From contig JAVHJL010000006.1 in the NCBI GenBank assembly GCA_036971715.1, positions 3,038,001-3,102,000 on the forward strand: a DNA stretch of 64,000 nt, read 5' to 3'. Made by a program: the position numbers and the translations under genes. Of the stretch, positions 22,726-33,426 are shown piece by piece; the stretch's first letter is position 1; every line of letters begins with the position of its first letter. The notes under the pieces were generated by a model. The model saw only the letters and a list, made by a program, of their open reading frames with translations, searched no databases and was not told the DNA's origin. This DNA comes from Arthrobotrys musiformis (taxonomy: Eukaryota > Ascomycota > Orbiliomycetes > Orbiliales > Orbiliaceae).

Positions 22726-25016
22726 TGCGCCTGTTATACTGTAGACTAGGCGTCTACTGGGGTACTAAGGGACCTTTAAGGCCGCGTAGAACAAGTGCAG
22801 TGTAACTTCTAAGAGCCACTGGTGGGATGGGGTCGAAGTTCAGAAACTGGATCTTTTCTAATCCTCCCTGTCCAGCTGGGTGAGGGGAATCGACGACGAC
22901 TTTATATCAAGTCGCACTAGCGATTCTGGGTTAGGAATCCATCTGTAGTACAAGCGCCCAGGTGCGTCCTGGGAAAGGAAACTGAGGGGCGGTGGGTACA
23001 CCCCCGGCCCGTTGCGCAGCTCGATTCTCGAGACAAGTTGATTCAACCAACTAGATATCGCCTTTTTATAATATAGAATCGCCAACTATAGCTAAGTAAT
23101 CGACGGGGATGCAAGGTTGAAGGGAAGCTAGCTAGTATGGCATTGTGGCGTCCTGCACCTCGGATTGCGCCAGACCATTTGAAGTCGTAGTCTCCGGGTG
23201 CTTTGAATCCAACCGATCGATCGATTATAATTACCTGAGTCTAGAGTCTAGTTTATGTAAATTGATTTATCCATTGTTCGGGAGCTCTCTCCTGCATCTG
23301 CATGCAGTGCATATCGGCTGCAAAAGCGCCGCATCAAGAAAGTCACCCTTGTCCGTTCTGATTCTGAATCGACTCGCCATTTTGCAACCTTGATAAGGTT
23401 TAAAGTTTCTGCACACAGTACAGTGCAAGACATACCTTTGATCTTCAAGAGCAATGTACTGGGATCAAACTAGGGTATGTCAACATGTTGGAAGTTGCCT
23501 GACCCTGCAACTGCAATGAACATCGTCTAGTTCGTTGTCGGCAGGCAGCCAAGGCCAAGCTTTATAACTTATAGCTTTGCAGACTCGTGCGGAAAAACAA
23601 GGTCAATGAAGCCGGTTGCCGAGAGCTAGATATATATTAAATTTCGCAGAGTGCGAAGCCAAGAAGCTACGTATGAATTAACTAGTTACCAATCGTTAAT
23701 ACTGGGATCGATAGGGGCTTGACACATCTAGCCATAGATGCATCCGAATATATTGTATACGCACGCGTAGCCGCTTAGATATCGGTTGGTCCCATGCAGC
23801 ATTCGGGTAGCGGGAACCAATCAGTTGAGGGGTAAATGCAGGTTTCGCAGCTGGCGAACTCGAAGTGGAGCGGGTTTCTCTTGGTTGACTAAGGCTATTG
23901 TAAGGAAGTCTGTTGATGCCTATGTAATCCCTTCTAGGATCAGAGCCTTCGAGGCCTTGGATTTTATAATGGGTCGTGGTATACTGTTATTATCCAATAT
24001 GCATATTGAGGTGTAGGACGAAGAATTGCGAAATGCGCGAAGGTTGGAGACTCCACTTTTCTGCGCAGCTATGTTCATACTGACATGATTCGTATGATAG
24101 TATTCTTTCTGGGCCCGGCCTTGGGCCAAGTTATCTGTAAGTTAGCATGCTGGATATACAAGGAACCCTAGGTTTAGCTTGAATTCGAATATGTTTGCAT
24201 GTTGTAACCGCTAGAATGTCAATACGGAGACAATAAGAAGCTCTATACCCGTTTGTCCATTGGGGATCTCGTCTGAGAACCTTCTGAGTATCGATGGGAT
24301 CCCGACGTCGTTGTATTAGACGGTCGACTAAGCTATAGCTATCGAATAGGCCTCACCTCTAGCTTCAGCTCACGAGTTGGTGCATGGTGTTGTTGGTGGA
24401 ATCCTCAAGATGTCTCGGTTGGCGGTTTAGACGAGGCCACTGGCGTCGTTACACAAGTTGAAGCTTAGTTTCTATATATTATTCGCATTTAGGCCTGCGT
24501 GCGATCCTCGGGCTACTATCTCCACCTTATCGATTATCGCCGTCCGCTGGAATTAGTGCCTTTTGCACAGCCGTTTCCACCCGGCCTCAGCCAGGCTAAC
24601 TAAGTAGGCTAAGTTTCGAAGCTCTGCGGCAGATTTTGGACGTTTAGTTTGTTGGTCAGCTTCGGTGGACCGGGCGCGGCTGGACTGTGCGTGCTACATT
24701 GCAGGCTCTGATATCAACGATATCTTTTTCGCGCTGACCGGTTTCCAAGGCGCTTTTCTGTTCATGACACGTCAACGGAACCCTGATGTGACTAAACACT
24801 GGCCCTCTCCGAGCTTTCAATTCATAATCTAACATCCTCGCGATCAACGCGATTATGATATCGGCTTTTTACTTCGCATAAGATTTATCGCACAACACGA
24901 CGACGGTGTAGTGCACAAGTTGAAGTTTGGAGGTGGGCTGCACGTTGGGCTAATTAGAGATCTCGGATTTCTAACCCCCTGACGAAACCTACCACGAGAT
25001 CTCGACAACGAAAGCC
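22726..25016. other. 2.3 kb divergent intergenic between two P450 genes
   Basis: No gene on either strand. This is the shared upstream region of the two head-to-head P450 genes. Two GAGATCTC palindromes lie just before the CYP51 start. The rest is unremarkable mixed-composition DNA. Confidence 0.6.
24957..25003. promoter_or_regulatory. Paired GAGATCTC palindromes before CYP51
   Basis: GAGATCTC occurs at 24957-24964 and again at 24996-25003, the second within the longer palindrome CGAGATCTCG. They are 39 bases apart and 14-60 bases before the ATG. Spacing close to the start suggests a leader or a dimeric regulator site; the binding factor is unknown. Confidence 0.35.
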
Positions 25017-26626
25017 ATGCCAGCCACGGTAGCTTCAGTCGTGGGCTCAATTGTATCGGGCATTGTCGCCTTTGTCGGCTGGAACGTATTCAAACAGTTA
25101 TACTTCCCCGATCGCCACAAGCCGCCTGTGGTTTTCCATTGGCTTCCGTTTATTGGGAGTACTGTATACTATGGAATCGATCCATACAAGTTCTTCTTCG
25201 AGTGTCGGGAAAAAGTGAGTTTTATCGTAAAAAAAAAAGACCTATATAGGGTTTGTTCGCTGATCTTTGATATATCTAGTATGGAGACTGTTTTACATTC
25301 TACCTCCTGGGAAGTCCGACTACTGTCTTTCTCGGAAGCAAAGGGAATGAATTCATCCTCAATGGGAAAATAAAGGATTTGAACGCAGAAGAGGTCTACG
25401 GACCGCTTACCACGCCAGTGTTTGGCAAGGGCGTCATCTACGATTGTCCGAATGCCAAATTGATGGATCAAAAGAGGCTTCTCGGACCCGGACTTAGTGG
25501 TGCGGCTCTGAAAAGCTATGTACCGCTATTTGTGAAGGAGGTCGAAGACTTTATCAAAAATTCTTCGGTGTTCAAATCTGAGGGTGGGATATGTGATATC
25601 TCATCTGTAATGGCCGAGATAACCACCTACACTGCGGCTGGTTCACTCCAAGGGAAAGAAATTCGTGATATGCTCGATGCGGAGATTTCTACTCTTTACA
25701 GACATCTCGACGATGGATTTGCTCCGATAAATTTCGTCCTTCCTTGGATACCCATCCCTAGAAACATCCGAAGAGATCACGCACAGAAGGCAATGGCGAA
25801 ACTATATACGGATATCATTCATAAACGTCGCAAGCGAGAGAATCCGCCCGAGGAGGAGGATATGTTGGACATGCTGATGAAATCAACCTACCGCGATGGG
25901 AATGCTATACCCGACAAAGAGATCGCTAATCTTATGATTGCCCTCCTGATGGGCGGGCAGCACAATACCTCGTCAACCGGATCTTGGATCATATTACATC
26001 TAGCTCACGACCCAGCTCTGATCGAAGAACTCTACCAAGAACAACTTAGAGTGCTAGGACCATCATTACCACCACTTACCTACGACCATCTAGAGGCTCT
26101 TACCCTCCACAACCACATGATCAAAGAAACCCTCCGCCTGCACTCCCCAATCCACTCCGTCATGCGAAAAGTGAAGTCCCCAATGCCCGTACCAGGTACA
26201 GACTGGGTGATACCACCATCCCACACCCTCCTCTCAGCCCCCAGCTTCCTCGGCCGAACCGCAGAAAACTTCCCAAATCCCCAAAAATGGGACCCCCACA
26301 GATGGGACGACCCGAAAGCCGGCTTCGCAGCCATGGGCGGCGGCGAAACGGGCAAAGACGACGAAGGAACAATCGACTACGGATTCGGCGCTGTATCCTT
26401 GAAATCGATCAAATCGCCCTACCTCCCCTTCGGGGGAGGGAGGCATAGATGTGTGGCTGAGAAGTATGCGTATACGCAGCTTGGAGCTATATTGGCCACC
26501 ATCGTGCGTTTGTTGAAGTGGGAGCAGGTGGATATGACGAAGGAGGTTCCGCCGACGGATTACTCGAGTATGTTTTCGAGGCCGATGCATCCGGCCGAGA
26601 TTAGGTGGAAGCATAGGCAGAGCTGA
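25017..26626 (+). CDS. Sterol 14-alpha-demethylase family P450 (CYP51), divergent copy
   Basis: Two exons (25017-25214, 25280-26626; intron donor GTGAGT) give 514 residues. CYP51 removes the 14-alpha methyl group of lanosterol or eburicol in ergosterol synthesis, at the ER. Family hallmarks: N-terminal anchor then FPDRHKPPVVFHWLPFIGST, EEVYGPLTTPVFG, IYDCPN with Tyr120 retained, AEITTYTA, LQGKE, the I-helix LMGGQHNTSSTGSW, LHSPIHSVMRKVKSPMPVPGTDW, and the heme loop FGGGRHRC457. It differs from typical Erg11 in several places: after QKR the usual K-FGLT segment is GPGLSGA, the segment before the heme loop reads AVSLKSIKSPY, and the residue two after the heme Cys is Ala459 rather than Gly. It may be a second, specialised CYP51 rather than the housekeeping enzyme. 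The ExxR (ETLR) is present. Confidence 0.9.
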
Positions 26627-27155
26627 ATTAATCTTGTGTTACCCCGCATCACCACCATTCTTTCCGTTTGAGGAGGAGTTTATCTGTGGGTCTGTATAAA
26701 TGCAACTTAGCGAAGGATTCGTTTCGTAGATGGTAGATCTATGGTAGATTTTCTTAGAAGGGGTTGAACAGCCAATAATATAAAAGCCTCATACAACCAC
26801 GCTGCGGAGGTTGGATCAATCGTAGATCAAAGATCTTGGTGGCGTACATTCAGGGTGTTCCTGTTTCGTCCCAGTTCGCAGTATAGTACTTGCTTCCTCT
26901 CGAAACGTTCAGTGTCCGGCCGATCCATGGTTTCCCCGCTGTGGCGCTGATGCACGGCGATGTAAATTCAATATCGACCGTGAGTCGTGCAAGATTAGAA
27001 GGACAGAAATGCACGTATACTATTCTCCTTCGCCTGTTCTTTTTATTTGAAATATAGCTATAAAATCGGATGAATCTGAGAGTAAACAAAATTTAAATGA
27101 ATTATTCTCAAACTTACTTAATTCTAGTGAACTGGTGAGGATACATGAATAGCCT
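26627..27155. other. Convergent 3' intergenic
   Basis: Between the CYP51 stop and the stop of the minus-strand F-box gene. No gene or other feature is seen. Confidence 0.6.
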
Positions 27156-28040
27156 TTACACCACAAATCTGGTAATCCTGCTCGCGCTCTCCAATCGTCG
27201 CTCCTCAACCTCAGATACCGAAGTCAGCATAGAAGAGACAATCCTCCCCCCCTTATTTCGTCTATCGTAAAGTCTGAAACTGATCTTCAACAGCCCGGAT
27301 TTATCTATCCCCTTGGGCATATCCTCAACGTCCATCTCGAGACCGGGTGCCGGTGGTGGTAAATAGTATGAACTGGGGTTCCATATGAACTTCGCACTCG
27401 AAGAAAACCTTTTAAGAATAGCTGCTACTGTATCACGCATCGGAAGTACTATGGCGCCCCGGTGGAGGGCGATATTAATTAGACCGGAGGCGTTGGAATC
27501 GTCGCACGATAGCAAGGAGGGTAGTTTGGTCGTGTTAATATCCGTGGAAGCGGAGAATAGGCTTTTTACCGCGTCTGTTGTGTCCGCGTTTGGGACGACA
27601 ATGTGGTCTTTGGAGAAGAGCCCCCAGTTGACGACTGCCATTGGGAGACCTGATGAGTTATATTTATATTGTGCTTCCGTTGGGGCTTCGGTAGCAGACT
27701 CTAGCTCTGAACCATCACCCCCATCCTTATTTTCGATATTATCGTCAACATCGTCGTTGAAATCAACACGACAAGGGTGGTATTCATGATCCTCGAGTCG
27801 GATTAGATGAGTGATGTATGTTACGCAACGGTGGAAACATGGAATAGGCTGTGGTAACGGGGCTTCATATTCCGGCTGCGTGTAGCGCCGTGTGAAGAAT
27901 TTGGTGTCGATATATTGCCTTATGTGGTTTCGCCATAGGCTGCAGACCTGGGAGAGGGTGGGGATTTGGGTCCATTCTGCGGACTCGATGATTTGGAGTT
28001 GGAGTTCTGCGGGGAGGGTCCGCATGTTCACTGTGGACAT
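27156..28040 (-). CDS. F-box-like domain protein
   Basis: Single exon, 294 residues. The N-terminus carries an F-box-like motif at about 8-40 (LPAELQLQIIESAEW ... LSQVCSLWRNHI), which in fungi recruits SCF ubiquitin ligases through Skp1. After it come an acidic linker (DFNDDVDDNIENKDGGDGSE, about 96-115) and a C-terminal part with no domain I recognise, ending in ERRLESASRITRFVV. The target is unknown. Two ATGs (28040 and 28025) are possible; the upstream one is used. It is head-to-head with the LPxEL protein starting at 28945, sharing a 904-base intergenic region. Expression level and function cannot be judged from sequence. Confidence 0.75.
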   Translation of the reverse strand: MSTVNMRTLPAELQLQIIESAEWTQIPTLSQVCSLWRNHIRQYIDTKFFTRRYTQPEYEAPLPQPIPCFHRCVTYITHLIRLEDHEYHPCRVDFNDDVDDNIENKDGGDGSELESATEAPTEAQYKYNSSGLPMAVVNWGLFSKDHIVVPNADTTDAVKSLFSASTDINTTKLPSLLSCDDSNASGLINIALHRGAIVLPMRDTVAAILKRFSSSAKFIWNPSSYYLPPPAPGLEMDVEDMPKGIDKSGLLKISFRLYDRRNKGGRIVSSMLTSVSEVEERRLESASRITRFVV

Positions 28041-28944
28041 AATCCCGTGTTACTACTTACGAGCCGACTAGTTTGCAAGGTGGAGTATAGAAGCGCACGA
28101 TCTGATCGTGCCTTGCGGTGGGCTCGAGGTTAACTCCATCTGGTGGAGTGTAGTGTTGCAGTTTTGTTCAAGCACTTGGCGCCTGCGTCGACGTCGTGGC
28201 AGTTGCTTTCCATTATACCGCGATATCACCTGGCAATAATTGAGGCTTCTTGTATCAATAATATTCTAATATGAATACATGTATCTGCCTGTATATATAC
28301 TTGTATATACTGTCAAATGAACAACTCGAAAATCCAAAGATTGATACGCTAGCTGGAATGCATATATGCATAACGCGGTTTGGCAGGATCCAGCCTAGCC
28401 AGCTCACCCAGCGTACAGATATTGGCCCCGATTGCTCTTCATGGATAATTGTGTCACAACTATACCTCCGTGTCGCCTTCCACGAGCTCCAGATGCCATG
28501 ATTCAAATCTTCTAGTCTTCTCGATCCTTGCGGAACCGTGGTGATAAAAGCGTTCCACCTGCCAACGGAAAGTTGGTCCGGATTGGTGGGTTTTGTCGAC
28601 GTCATGAATGGCCGGCGGCGTGTTCTGGGCGGGCAAAAGTGCACTGCCAAAAAGCGTACGGGGTTATCATTGACTTTCGAGACACCAAGGTAGTCCTAAA
28701 GACCTGCCAAGGAGCAAGGCGCGGCATTTTAAAATTTATAATGTGATATGATATCTAGAAAATATATCCATTCAATTAACATTATAAATACGGCTGATCT
28801 ACCCTCGTTTCTTAGCATTTGAATTCTCGCCTAGCACCCCGACTTTAACGCACAAACAAGTCCAAACCACACCTTCAATCTACAAGATACTTATTCAAAG
28901 TCGGAAAGGAAAGATCCCAAGGTCGTAACCATAATAATTATAAA
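28041..28944. other. Divergent promoter region of the F-box-like pair
   Basis: No gene. Separates two divergently transcribed genes; a TATA box for the right-hand gene is at 28783-28790. Confidence 0.6.
28783..28790 (+). promoter_or_regulatory. TATA box, gene at 28945
   Basis: TATAAATA lies 155 bases before the ATG at 28945, followed by a C/A-rich leader. Confidence 0.55.
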
Positions 28945-29982
28945 ATGGCTGTTGATATCAGAGCTCGCGAGGCGGTCGACGCCGTCATAAACATACTCTC
29001 CACAAAACTCCCGGTAGAACTCGCCTTGGATATTGTAGAACTGGCAGAGTACTACCCATACACCATCCTAGGATCCCGATCCGGCACCGATAGAGCCTCC
29101 TATGATTATTACCACGGCGCGACGCCGAGGGTTTATCTCGTCGTCCAAATCCCATTTCTCAATCCGAATAACGAGGGTAATAGCGGGGGATCTGATATCC
29201 AACACCCCGCAGTCGAAGGACAACGCGGACCCGGAAAACGGGTGGTTCAGAAGATTATTTTCAGAACAACGAGTCACGATCAAGGATGGGGCGGCGAGAC
29301 CGGGTGTCGGGGTACCTACAATGGGGTATTTAGCTGGTTGAGTGCAGAGATTTGGCGGAAGAAGACAGAGAATTATAGAGACGATATGAAGACTGCTCTT
29401 GCAAGCCAGGCTAAGAGCGTTGAAGCGAATGGTGGTGATATCAATGATGAAGGGACGTACCACCACTGGGGTCTACACCACGGGTATACTAAGATCGGGG
29501 ATGAGGAAGATAAAGATGAAATTGAGGAAGAATATATCGAATATGCAGGGTACGATGAATATGAAGAAGGAGAAGAAGGAGAAGAACCCCGGTTAGTGGG
29601 AAGAACAACGCTACCACCGGGGGACGAAGGATGGATCCAAAAGACGATACGAGCGGCGAAGCCTGATTACTACAAAGTGGGCTGCTGGGTCCTGCAGAGA
29701 AACGTATGTGCGAAGTCTGAGAACACAGACCATGAAATCGTCTGGGATGCCGCCGTTGACGGTCCCGGTCCGGAGTTAGAGAAGTGGGGAAATGATGAAT
29801 ATAAAGATGAAAATGGACGCCCGATGGCTACGGGGTGGGTGGAAAATGGAAGGGTTGCTAATAGTACTTTTGTCAAGGAGCTAAGGGAAGGTGATGAAGT
29901 GAGAGTCGTTATGATGGCCTATTTTGGGGGGTGGAGCTGCACCGCTGAACATTGTGAGGTTGAGTGCTGGTGGGCAGTCTAA
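28945..29982 (+). CDS. Conserved fungal protein with LPxEL start and W-rich C-terminal domain
   Basis: Single exon, 345 residues. The N-terminal LPVELALDIVELAEYYP resembles the first helix of an F-box. The body carries blocks I recognise from uncharacterised fungal proteins, some with ankyrin repeats: KIIFRTTSHDQGWGGE with GTYNGVFSWLSAEIW at about 95-135, WVLQRNVCA at about 250, and the ending GDEVRVVMMAYFGGWSC ... VECWWAV. A long acidic insert (EEDKDEIEEEYIEY ... EEGEEGEE) separates the two halves. No enzymatic role is evident; regulated protein interaction is an inference. It is transcribed away from the F-box gene at 27156-28040 and followed by a tRNA gene. Confidence 0.78.
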   Translation: MAVDIRAREAVDAVINILSTKLPVELALDIVELAEYYPYTILGSRSGTDRASYDYYHGATPRVYLVVQIPFLNPNNEGNSGGSDIQHPAVEGQRGPGKRVVQKIIFRTTSHDQGWGGETGCRGTYNGVFSWLSAEIWRKKTENYRDDMKTALASQAKSVEANGGDINDEGTYHHWGLHHGYTKIGDEEDKDEIEEEYIEYAGYDEYEEGEEGEEPRLVGRTTLPPGDEGWIQKTIRAAKPDYYKVGCWVLQRNVCAKSENTDHEIVWDAAVDGPGPELEKWGNDEYKDENGRPMATGWVENGRVANSTFVKELREGDEVRVVMMAYFGGWSCTAEHCEVECWWAV

Positions 29983-30213
29983 AATTATCTGTAAACTACT
30001 TCTTGTCCTACCCAAATTTCCGAACTCTGAAGTATTGTGATACGAAATTTATTCCGTTACCCTTGAATTTAAGTGAAGAGTAGCTACCTACTTAGGTCGT
30101 TGGGTTTGAAGCTTCACGTGTGTATATCGATATCTAGCTCAAGCTCCTAGTGAACTTTGAGGGTTAATAAGGTCTATGTACCAAAAGGACCCCTGCCTTC
30201 AGCTGAATCATCT

Positions 30214-30285
30214 GGTACCGTGGCCTAATGGCAAGGCATCGCTTTCCGGTGGCGGAGATTGCGCGTTCGAGTCGCGTCGGTATCG
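30214..30285 (+). tRNA. tRNA-Arg (anticodon CCG)
   Basis: A 72-nt cloverleaf folds completely. The acceptor is GGTACCG paired with CGGTATC (one G-T pair). The D arm is GCCT/AGGC around AATGGCA. The anticodon arm is TCGCT/GGCGG with loop TTCCGGT, giving anticodon CCG at positions 34-36. The T arm is GCGCG/CGCGT around TTCGAGT. There is no intron. It reads the CGG arginine codon. A T6 run at 30294-30299 follows directly as the polymerase III terminator. Confidence 0.93.
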
Positions 30286-30293
30286 ATTCATTC

Positions 30294-30299
30294 TTTTTT
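30294..30299 (+). terminator. Pol III terminator of tRNA-Arg
   Basis: Six T residues begin 9 bases after the discriminator base, the standard RNA polymerase III stop signal. Confidence 0.8.
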
Positions 30300-30536
30300 G
30301 ACATTTTTTTGGTCTTCACAACACTTCCCTCTTTGAGACCTGTCTTGCAAATCTTTAAGGCACAAACTTTTTTTTAGTCTTCAAGCTCGGTGTAGTAGAA
30401 CTGGCTTTAATTGGTAGGCCACCGACAGGAAAATGGTGTTTAGATTTTTGTACGGGATCCGTCCGAGTTTGGGTATCGGGCCCTCAGTTTTTCACTTGGT
30501 CTCGTCGTTTCATCCTTACATCGAGACCTACGTCCG

Positions 30537-30540
<4 letters not shown>

Positions 30541-30575
<35 letters not shown>
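30541..30575. repeat. (AT)n microsatellite
   Basis: About 17 AT units without interruption, followed by a shorter TATATA run. Confidence 0.9.
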
Positions 30576-30576
<1 letters not shown>

Positions 30577-30891
30577 TTATATATAATAGGGTGCGGGTGC
30601 TAGTTCGTTCAGAAGCTATGGACTGAAGCTATGATAAAATCGAAATAAATACTCAAATAACGTGATATATGTATACTAGGTTTCATGAAATCAAAATATT
30701 TGCGCCGGTACAAATGCTTGTTAATGTTATCTTATGGTATGCCGGATGTATGCATGCCTACTGTTTACAATGTAGAGCATGAGCGAGAATGCAACTGCAA
30801 TGTCCCGCTCGAAACAACCTTCACTTCTACTAAGTGGTCTAGATTCCTTATATCCCATATCCCATCTTTTACGCGTGTATATAGGTGGTCC

Positions 30892-32334
30892 CTACGGCCT
30901 CAAATCGGCCAGTTCGCTCTCTCCAGCGGCCTCGTCTCTCTCCACCTTCGCCTTCTGCATCTTGATCTCTTCCCTGAATTCCTTCAATGCCCTGATTTCG
31001 GTATTGAAGAAGCAAAATCCCATAATTCCATCCAGTGTGCTTCCGATTCCCCACAACCATGTCGCGACCCAAAGGGCAAGCGCGGCGGCCTTCGGCATCC
31101 ACCAACTACCAATGATAATACCGATGGTGACGAATATCTGGATGAAGAAATGTGCCATTCTCCAGAATCGCTGTTTTTCTTCACGTTTTTCGTACGTATC
31201 GACTAAATCGAGGATATCATCGTACAGGTCCTTGGGGAACGATGGGAACGAAATCTTCTCCGGTGGGGTGAGCTTGATCGTGACGTCGATTCCGAAGTGG
31301 TCGGATGGCGAGCACTTGAGATCCGGCAGCTTTTGCATGAAGCATACCTTTGCAGCGGTGGCGGAGGTGGTGAGGGGCGAATGGAAGATATAGTCGAGAC
31401 GTTTCGCCCAGGGGTCTAAGTTCTTTGGGTTTGGAGGTGGAGCTGGCCGCCAGGTGTTCAGCGCCGAATCACAAGTCAGGCCCATGACTTGAATGTTGTG
31501 CTCTGGGGTTGATGTTGGTGGGGAGATCGCGGGTGTATCTGGGAAAACGGAGAGCCAGGAGTCGGCCATGTGGCCGTAAGAGCGAAGGAGCTTATGGGCG
31601 AAGGAATCGGGAATCATGTTGAAGTCGCCGAGCTAATACCCCCCGTGTTAGCTGAATGTTACATTTGAGTGACGGCAGTGAAGGGTATCTTACGGCCAGT
31701 GTGATATGACCCTTCTGGACGGATCCTCTCAGCAACTTTGAGATTTCCCATGCTTGGGCCGTTCGATGGCAGAGATACGAGTCGTTTGGTTCTTCTTCAT
31801 ATGGGGCGTGAAGCTATTCGCAAAGCTAAATATCAGCACCGAAAAAAAGGTACCCACTTGATACCTCCGAATACGGTAATCACTCACGTGTGTGCAGAAG
31901 ACTTCGATATAATGCCCGCTCTCGTGCTTGATCATCGCAGAAGCCACCCCCTTACCGACAAAGAAGTCACCTCTGAAGAATGCCGTCGGCCGTCCGTTCA
32001 ACGGATATCTAAACATAGAGCTCTGCTCAATCGGCCATTTCGACATGATAACCAGCCCGGCACCGATTGAGCCTCCAAAGTAGAACTTTCCATAAGGAAG
32101 AAGCTTTTTGGTCTTCTCGCGGATGACCTTGTAGTCGTCGTAAGACCAGCATTCCTGGAGACCGACGATTTCCCAATCGGATTCTGCGATCACGTCGCCG
32201 ATGAAGGACATGCGGCGGGCGCGGTGTTTGGAGAGATATCGGAGGCCCCAGCAGTTTAGCGAGAGCACGCGAATGGAATCCGCTGTGACGTTGGTCGTGC
32301 CGGACATCTTTTCTGAGATAATGCTGTCAGCCAT
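30892..32334 (-). CDS. ISC1: Inositol phosphosphingolipid phospholipase C (neutral sphingomyelinase family)
   Basis: Three exons on the minus strand (31888-32334, 31694-31813, 30892-31632) give 435 residues. The enzyme cleaves the phospho head group from inositol phosphosphingolipids to release ceramide, at ER or mitochondrial membranes. The endonuclease/exonuclease/phosphatase fold is clear: LSLNCWGL with Asn27, IVGLQE61CW with the Mg-binding Glu, the exon junction restoring CTHLHAPY, LGDFNM, and the C-terminal SDHFGI catalytic His. Two hydrophobic helices near the C-terminus (FFIQIFVTIGIIIGSWW and AALALWVATWLWGIGS) match the membrane hairpin of Isc1, followed by a charged tail. Introns are 74 and 61 nt, both phase 0. 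It faces the GDSL esterase gene in the same direction, about 1.1 kb downstream of it. Confidence 0.92.
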
Positions 32335-33426
32335 TGCGTTTTGCTTTTGCTTTCAGACACGGTGCGGAAAAAGAGCCCGGTCGAAAAAGGGATGCGGATG
32401 TAATCGATAAGATGAGGGAAAAATCGATCAATCGGGAGCAACTGGGGGGGCACCTACCTTCTCTTTAAGCTTTATATTCTATTGATCTTCTGAATCGACT
32501 GAATCAACTATTTGAGCCAAAGAAGAACTCGGCAACATGTGCTCATGCAAGTTTTGTAGCAGGCATAAAAAACGATGCTAAAAAAAAATATTCAAGTAAG
32601 GGGAAGGATTAAAAAGCCCGGCGGAGAAAGAGCAATTACGAAAGAATACGACTGAAAGCACAGCGTCGTTTCCACGATTGGAAATTTGGAGGAGAAAGAA
32701 GACTTCGATTTCTACGGGCAGCTGCCCAGACTGATAAAACGCCCGGACGAGGGAGTTCAAGGCTGGAAAGAAGGGCCAGCAAGTTGCATCATGCATGTCT
32801 CGCTTCCACCAAAGCCGGCCAGAAAGAGCCAATGGACGGGATTTGTGTTGTGGGGAGGTTCAGATGTCTTGTTGGAAAAAGCAACGTTGCACAAAAAACT
32901 CTCGCCTGGCTGAGACATTCCATCGAGAAGACGTCTTGAGACGGTGATCATGATCATGATCGGTTGATTCTAACGGTGTCTTGCTCCTTCTCTCGAGCCC
33001 GAGTGGCTCTCTATCGCGCGACGCTGATATCTTCAACACCGGCTCCACGTCCCGGTGTTATGTCAGTCAGTACGTAAGCGTGTATCTGAGACAGTGTGGC
33101 GGTGATAGTGGGTGCCTGATATAGATGTCACGTCCACGGCCAGCGCCACAGACCGGCCCAGATACCCCAAGCGGCCTCGCGTTCATGCACCGTTATTATC
33201 GTCACGTTTAGACGTTGCATTGTGTAGACTTTGCATTATATTACAGTATAGAGAGCATTTACAAACCTAGCTAACTAATATAGATATATAGTTCCAAGAT
33301 ATCTCTATGTTGAACATGCGCACGCGTAGCTCCAAGCTAAGTATATACAGACTAAATTGGTTAATTCTGGTGGGTACATTTACAGGTCGGTAAATTAAGC
33401 AGCGAATACACCTTAGATTTATCAAT
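32335..33426. other. Intergenic upstream of Isc1
   Basis: Promoter and leader of the minus-strand ISC1 gene and 3' end of the esterase gene. No gene seen. Confidence 0.6.

Larger units (their letters stand above)
29983..30891. other. Intergenic with tRNA gene and AT microsatellite
   Basis: Holds a tRNA-Arg gene at 30214-30285 and an (AT)n run at 30541-30575. No protein gene is seen. Confidence 0.7.

Noticed and set aside
20890..26626. Secondary-metabolite gene cluster around the P450 pair
   Set aside because: No polyketide synthase, peptide synthetase, terpene synthase, transporter or cluster regulator is nearby; neighbours are a sirtuin and an F-box protein.
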